Source: an uncultured beta proteobacterium
GTDB taxonomy: Bacteria; Pseudomonadota; Gammaproteobacteria; Burkholderiales; Rhodocyclaceae
Assembly (NCBI GenBank): GCA_903930395.1
Contig: CAIYYE010000125.1
Coordinates: 1 to 10,166 of the forward strand
DNA: 10,166 bases
Direction of reading: 5' to 3'
The notes under the pieces were generated by a model that saw only the letters and a list, made by a program, of their open reading frames with translations, did not search any database and was not told the origin of the DNA. The translations under genes were made by a program, and so were the position numbers. This document shows, piece after piece, positions 6,278-10,166 of this stretch. Within the stretch, counting starts at the first letter, position 1; the number at the start of each line of letters is the position of its first letter.

Positions 6278-7621
6278 CTATTCGCCAGCGATCGTCATCC
6301 GGTCGAGCATGATCGAGCCAGTCACCTTGCTACCGCGAATCTGAACATCATTGCCGACTGCGACGATGCCGGCCAGCATGGCCTTGAGGTTGCCGGCAAT
6401 GGTGATTTCCTCGACCGGGTAGGCGATTTTGCCATCCTCCACCCAGAAACCGGCGGCACCGCGCGAATAGTCGCCGGTCACGTAATTGATGCCGTGGCCG
6501 AGCAGTTCGGTGACAAGCAGACCACGCCCCATTTTGGCGAGCAGGCCGTCAAGATCGAGGTCGCCGGGCTGGATGACCAGGTTGTGGCTGCCACCCGCAT
6601 TGGCCGTCGTCTGCATGCCCAGCTTGCGCGCCGTGTAGGTACTCAGAAAATAGCCCTGCAGGATGCCGTTGCTGACCAGATCACGGTCACGCGTCGCCAC
6701 GCCGTCGCTGTCGAAGGAGGCGCTGCCCAGGCCGCACTGAATGTGCGGGCGCTCGGCAATCTGCACGAAGTCCGGCATGATTTTCTTGCCGAGCTGATCG
6801 AGCAGGAAAGAGGATTTGCGATAGAGCGCCCCGCCGCTTGCAGCGTGCACCAGACTGCCTAGCAGACCACCAGCCAACGGGGCCTCGAGGATGACCGGAA
6901 ACTCACCCGTCTTGACCTTGCGCCCGCCCAGCCGGGCAATCGCCCGTTCGGCCGAAATGCGGCCGACCTGTGCCGCATCGTCGAGACGGCGTGCATCGCG
7001 GTGCGTCGTGTACCAGTCGTCGCGCTGCATGGCGTCCTGCTCGCCGGCAATGACCGAGCACGAGATATAGTGACGCGAGGTCGGATAGCCGCCCATGAAG
7101 CCAAGACTGTTGGCGGAGACGAAATGCGCCTGCTGCGTCGAAATCGAGGCGCCTTCCGAATTACTGACCAGCGGACTGGCATCGAAAGCCGCCTGCTCGC
7201 AGCGCCGGGCCGTCTCGATGGCGTCCTCGATGGTCAGTGCCCAGGGATGATACAGATCGAGGTCGGGCATGTTCTTCGCCATGAGCGCGGCATCGGCCAA
7301 ACCGGCACAGTCATCCTCGGCGGTAAAACGCGCGATATCGAGCGCCGCCTCGACCGTTTCACGCAAGGCCTGGGCAGAAAAATCGGACGTGCTGGCGTAG
7401 CCCTTGCGCTGGCCGGAATAAATCGTGATGCCGATGCCCTTGTCGCGATTGAACTCGATGGTCTCGACCTCGTCGCAGCGCACCGTCACCGACTGGCCGA
7501 AACCCTCCGAAACATCGACCTCGCAGGCCGTTGCCCCCTTGCTGCGGGCATGCTTCAGGACATCCTCGGACAGTTGCTGCAGGGTGGCAAAGGAATAGGA
7601 AAATGCGGCTGTTTCGGACAT
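6278..7621 (-). CDS. pmbA: Metalloprotease accessory subunit PmbA/TldE
   Basis: A 447-residue member of the TldD/PmbA (U62) family, close to the 450 residues of E. coli PmbA. In E. coli, TldE (PmbA) pairs with TldD, which carries the zinc site, to degrade unfolded peptides; the pair matures microcin B17 and acts in the CcdA antitoxin pathway. The N-terminal region has the family beta-sheet pattern (VRCDEVETIEFNRDKGIGIT, 47-66). The C-terminal domain contains SFDSDGVATRDRDLVSNGIL (302-321), GYFLSTYTARKLGMQTTANAGG (323-344), HGINYVTGDYSRGAAGFWVE (376-395) and VEEITIAGNL (403-412). It has no HExxxH zinc motif, which fits TldE rather than TldD. The partner tldD is not in the window. No Shine-Dalgarno is visible before the ATG. 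It is divergent from darP, a typical proteobacterial neighbour. Confidence 0.96.
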   Translation of the reverse strand: MSETAAFSYSFATLQQLSEDVLKHARSKGATACEVDVSEGFGQSVTVRCDEVETIEFNRDKGIGITIYSGQRKGYASTSDFSAQALRETVEAALDIARFTAEDDCAGLADAALMAKNMPDLDLYHPWALTIEDAIETARRCEQAAFDASPLVSNSEGASISTQQAHFVSANSLGFMGGYPTSRHYISCSVIAGEQDAMQRDDWYTTHRDARRLDDAAQVGRISAERAIARLGGRKVKTGEFPVILEAPLAGGLLGSLVHAASGGALYRKSSFLLDQLGKKIMPDFVQIAERPHIQCGLGSASFDSDGVATRDRDLVSNGILQGYFLSTYTARKLGMQTTANAGGSHNLVIQPGDLDLDGLLAKMGRGLLVTELLGHGINYVTGDYSRGAAGFWVEDGKIAYPVEEITIAGNLKAMLAGIVAVGNDVQIRGSKVTGSIMLDRMTIAGE

Positions 7622-7689
7622 GGAGGCGGCGTCGGAGCGGGAAAGTCGCTATCATAACAGCCCGTTATTGCCCGCACCGGACAGACCCC

Positions 7690-8229
7690 ATGCATGAAGA
7701 AGATTTCACCGAAGACACAGGCCGCCCTTCCAAGACCAAGAAGAAGGAAGCCATGCATGAATTGCGCGATCTCGGTGCCGAGCTGGTCGAGCTTTCCGTC
7801 GGCCAGCTGAAAAAAATCAAGCTCCCCGAAAACATCTATGAAGCCGTCCGCGACTGCCAGAAGATCACGGCCCACGGCGCCCGGCGCCGGCAGGTGGCTT
7901 ATCTCGGCAAGCTCATGCGCGGCGTCGAGGACGAACCGATCCGTGCCGGCCTGGCCATGCTGCGCGGCGAATCGTCGGCCGAAACAGCTCGCCTGCATCG
8001 CCTGGAGCGTTTCCGCGTCCGGCTCCTTGAAGACGAGTCGGTTCTCGCCGAAATCGCCGCCCTCTGGCCCTCGCTCGACCTCCAGCACATGCGCCAGTTG
8101 CGGCGCAATGCCCTGAAGGAACAGGAAGGCAACAAGCCGCCCAAGAATTTCCGGGCCATCTTCCAGATCCTGCAGGAACTCGACAAGCAAGGCACCCCGG
8201 TTGCCGAAGAGGATGCGGCAGATGAGTGA
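7690..8229 (+). CDS. darP: Ribosome-associated protein DarP/YjgA (DUF615 family)
   Basis: A 179-residue, highly charged helical protein of the YjgA family; E. coli YjgA is about 183 residues. The family associates with the large ribosomal subunit at a late assembly stage. Matching blocks are RPSKTKKKEAMHELRDLG (12-29), ELVELS (31-36), RRRQVAYLGKLMR (65-77), EPIRAGLAMLRG (82-93), LHRLERFRVRLL (102-113) and EGNKPPKNFRAIFQIL (146-161). The open frame extends upstream, but the ATG at 7690 gives the family length. An internal ATG at 7753 has a better ribosome site (AAGGA at 7744-7748), yet it would remove the conserved SKTKKK block, so it is rejected. No Shine-Dalgarno precedes the chosen start. 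Divergent from pmbA, and its last 8 bases overlap mogA, implying an operon. Confidence 0.94.
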   Translation: MHEEDFTEDTGRPSKTKKKEAMHELRDLGAELVELSVGQLKKIKLPENIYEAVRDCQKITAHGARRRQVAYLGKLMRGVEDEPIRAGLAMLRGESSAETARLHRLERFRVRLLEDESVLAEIAALWPSLDLQHMRQLRRNALKEQEGNKPPKNFRAIFQILQELDKQGTPVAEEDAADE

Positions 8230-8812
8230 TGAACTGCTCATCGGCCTCGTTTCGATCAGCGATCGTGCCTCGACCGGCGTCTATGAAGACAAGGGTATCC
8301 CGGCCCTGCAGGAATGGTTGACCTCCGCCCTGAGCACACCGTGGCGGGTCGAAACCCGGCTCATTGCCGACGACCGTGCGACCATTGAACAGACACTGAT
8401 TTCGCTCGTAGACGATGAAAAATGCCATCTCGTCCTGACCACCGGCGGCACCGGCCCGGCTTTGCGCGATGTCACGCCGGAAGCGACGCTGGCCGTAGCC
8501 GACAAGGAAATGCCCGGTTTCGGCGAGGAGATGCGACGGATCAGCCTCAATTTCGTGCCGACCGCCATCCTCTCGCGGCAGGTCGCCGTCATCCGCAAGC
8601 AGGCCCTGATCATCAATCTGCCCGGCCAGCCGAAGTCGATCCGGGAAACGCTGGAAGGCGTCCGCCATCCCGACGGCAAGGTGGCCCACGTCGGCATATT
8701 CGCGGCCGTACCCTATTGCATCGACCTGATCGGCGGCCCCTATGCCGAAACGAACGAGGCGGTGATCAAGGCTTTCCGCCCGAAATCAGCGATTCGCCCG
8801 ACGCAAAGCTGA
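8222..8812 (+). CDS. mogA: Molybdopterin adenylyltransferase
   Basis: MogA adenylates molybdopterin with ATP, the step before MoeA inserts molybdenum, in the cytoplasm. The product of 196 residues matches E. coli MogA (195). It begins LLIGLVSISDRASTGVYEDKG (5-25) and contains the hallmark LTTGGTG (72-78), then LRDVTPEAT (81-89) and MPGFGEEMR (97-105); INLPGQPKSIRETL (131-144) is the conserved C-terminal binding motif. Asp83 and the aspartates at 50-51 are in the positions expected for the essential acidic residues. The ATG at 8222 is chosen because AGAGGA at 8208-8213 lies eight bases upstream and the resulting N-terminus matches the family; upstream alternatives at 8201 (TTG) and 8213 are less likely. 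The 8-base overlap with darP suggests translational coupling. It implies that the host makes molybdoenzymes, none of which is in the window. Confidence 0.96.
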   Translation: MSDELLIGLVSISDRASTGVYEDKGIPALQEWLTSALSTPWRVETRLIADDRATIEQTLISLVDDEKCHLVLTTGGTGPALRDVTPEATLAVADKEMPGFGEEMRRISLNFVPTAILSRQVAVIRKQALIINLPGQPKSIRETLEGVRHPDGKVAHVGIFAAVPYCIDLIGGPYAETNEAVIKAFRPKSAIRPTQS

Positions 8813-10166
8813 TCAGCTGAGCACGCTCCGCCGGTAGCGTGCCAGTTCGAAATCCGCTGTCTGTTCGCTCAGGGCCACCGGATTGAGCAGGAAGCGCTGA
8901 CCATCCCTGGCATATTCCAGGCTTTCGCGCGGATCGAAGGTCGTCGGCGGCAGAATGACCCGAAACTCGTCGGGTTCGTTGCCATCGAGCAAGACCAGGG
9001 CGGGCGTGGCGCCGGCTGCCACCATGTAGCTGGAAGCATTCCGCCCCCTGAGTTCCACTGACATGGCCCGGGTCGCCAGCGACTGAATGCCGACATGGGA
9101 GTCGCTTTCAGTGGTTCGGTGGTAGCGGCGCACGACACCGAGCAGCCAGTTCTGCCCCCCTTCCGGCCGCATGGCAACCAGCGCGCCGACCCGCAGCCAC
9201 TCGTCCGAAACCTTGTCCAGCAAGGCAGAAAAGCCGCCTCGACTGACGTTTTCGGCAATCCAGCTGACCGTCGGCAAGCCCGCCAGGCCCCCGTCGAATT
9301 CATCGGAGAAAACGACAAAGGCGTTGGCCAGCCCATTCAGCACCAGCATCGGGTTCGTGACACGGTGACGATCATGCTGACGCTGCGGCGGTACAGGCGC
9401 CAGGTAACTGGTCAAGTGGCGGAACACGGCGACCAGTAACTTGACCGGATACTGGCCACCCAGATTGATTTCGGGGGGCATGTCGCCACCCCGCTCCAGC
9501 GTCTCCTGCACGGCCAGCATCGCCGCATGGGCCGGGCCGGGCTTCAGGAAACGCTGCGTCGGCTCGGCCTGTGCCGGCATGCGGGCCATGCGAAGCGGGG
9601 CCTGGGCCAGCTTGAGATCGACCCAGTAGACACTGTCGATCTGCGCCTCGACGGTAAAGACGAATCCGGAAAGAAAATGGGCAATCAAATATTCGGCCAG
9701 TTCGATGCCGACCGGAAACAGACTATCCAGCGACGCGGCCTGGAAAATCATGACTTTCTGGTATTCCTGCAAGGGCGAGGTCATCCCGCTCCGGCCCGGC
9801 AAGGCCACCGCCCGGCTTGCCACCCCTGCCTCCTCGGCCGCCATCAATGCCCGGCCAAGGCTTTGCCAGGAACTGTCGCGCGAGGGGCCGTAGCGGAACT
9901 GTTCCCACTTTAGCGCTCGCCCAAGCGCCACGATCAGGCGCACGCACAAGGTCGGCAACACCACCCTGGGGAGCTCGCCCGGCCGGTTGCGCTCACCGCT
10001 CGACAACAGGCATCGCTCATACGCGGCGGCCAGCCGGCTCCAGAAATCATGGCTGGCCGACCACAAACGACTTTCTTCGGATTTGAACAGGCGGGAAGCG
10101 CCGAAATATTCGCGGGTCAGTTGTTTGAGATGTGGCTGGGCAGCCTCCTCAAGCTGCTCAAGCACC
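8813..10166 (-). CDS. Uncharacterised protein with a possible C-terminal PilZ-like domain, partial
   Basis: The frame is open for at least 450 residues on the minus strand and runs off the right edge; the GTG at 10165 is probably not the true start. I do not recognise a named family. Counting from that edge, residues 1-250 look mainly helical (for example RLWSASHDFWSRLAAAYERC), with no signal peptide or convincing membrane segment. Residues about 262-365 may be a degenerate PilZ domain: arginine-rich RQHDRHR (262-268), NVSRGG (306-311), matching the D/N-x-S-x-x-G motif, and GVVRR followed by HVGIQSLA (343-363). PilZ domains bind cyclic di-GMP, but the spacing between the arginine block and NVSRGG is longer than usual, so binding is only a hypothesis. 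The last 85 residues look beta-rich (VILPPTTFDPRESLEY) and end ARYRRSVLS. It converges on mogA with no gap. That it is a real gene is well supported by its length and GC pattern; its function is unknown. Confidence 0.8.
   Translation of the reverse strand, partial: VLEQLEEAAQPHLKQLTREYFGASRLFKSEESRLWSASHDFWSRLAAAYERCLLSSGERNRPGELPRVVLPTLCVRLIVALGRALKWEQFRYGPSRDSSWQSLGRALMAAEEAGVASRAVALPGRSGMTSPLQEYQKVMIFQAASLDSLFPVGIELAEYLIAHFLSGFVFTVEAQIDSVYWVDLKLAQAPLRMARMPAQAEPTQRFLKPGPAHAAMLAVQETLERGGDMPPEINLGGQYPVKLLVAVFRHLTSYLAPVPPQRQHDRHRVTNPMLVLNGLANAFVVFSDEFDGGLAGLPTVSWIAENVSRGGFSALLDKVSDEWLRVGALVAMRPEGGQNWLLGVVRRYHRTTESDSHVGIQSLATRAMSVELRGRNASSYMVAAGATPALVLLDGNEPDEFRVILPPTTFDPRESLEYARDGQRFLLNPVALSEQTADFELARYRRSVLS

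Noticed and set aside
7001..7657. Plus-strand frame of 218 codons antisense to pmbA
   Set aside because: PmbA motifs run throughout this region on the minus strand; the antisense frame is a by-product of GC-rich third positions.
7555..8689. Overlapping minus-strand open frames of 228 and 258 codons across darP and mogA
   Set aside because: Both plus-strand genes are clear family members over full length; the antisense frames cross their boundary without domain content.

Overview
The window is high-GC, densely coded proteobacterial chromosome. Protein similarities and gene order (pmbA divergent from darP, darP followed by mogA; a Pseudomonas-type fpr beside a LysR gene) fit a betaproteobacterium, most likely of the Rhodocyclales type (Dechloromonas/Azospira relatives). 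That placement is inferred from family resemblance, not from a marker gene. There is no rRNA, tRNA, insertion sequence, phage gene or CRISPR array. The genes look like core or metabolic chromosome.

Layout. Positions 1-380 (minus) hold the start of a histidine phosphatase, cut by the window edge. Divergent from it, 483-2569 (plus) is a two-gene operon for the membrane half of a TRAP transporter: dctQ (small permease), then dctM (large permease), with a 1-base overlap and a strong terminator at 2590-2618. Next comes a LysR regulator (2629-3552, minus) divergent from fpr, a ferredoxin/flavodoxin-NADP+ reductase (3650-4429, plus), followed by a Dps-type ferritin (4551-5015, plus). A symmetric terminator (5034-5062) separates dps from the convergent dctP (5084-6172, minus), a Tat-exported TRAP binding protein of the alpha-keto acid/lactate type.

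The right half holds pmbA/tldE (6278-7621, minus), divergent from darP/yjgA (7690-8229, plus), which overlaps mogA (8222-8812, plus). mogA meets, with no base between the stops, an uncharacterised minus-strand gene (8813-10166, cut by the window edge) whose C-terminal part has a PilZ-like motif.

How the genes may work together. DctQ, DctM and DctP together would make one complete sodium-dependent organic acid uptake system, but the binding protein sits on the far side of a regulator/fpr/dps block. That block reads as an oxidative stress and iron module: the LysR protein resembles FinR, known in Pseudomonas to activate fpr, Fpr supplies reducing power for ferredoxins, and Dps oxidises and stores iron. 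I see no clearly new defence or mobile system. The best leads are the split TRAP locus, repeated AGAT/ATCT dyads in the lysR-fpr gap, and the uncharacterised last gene.
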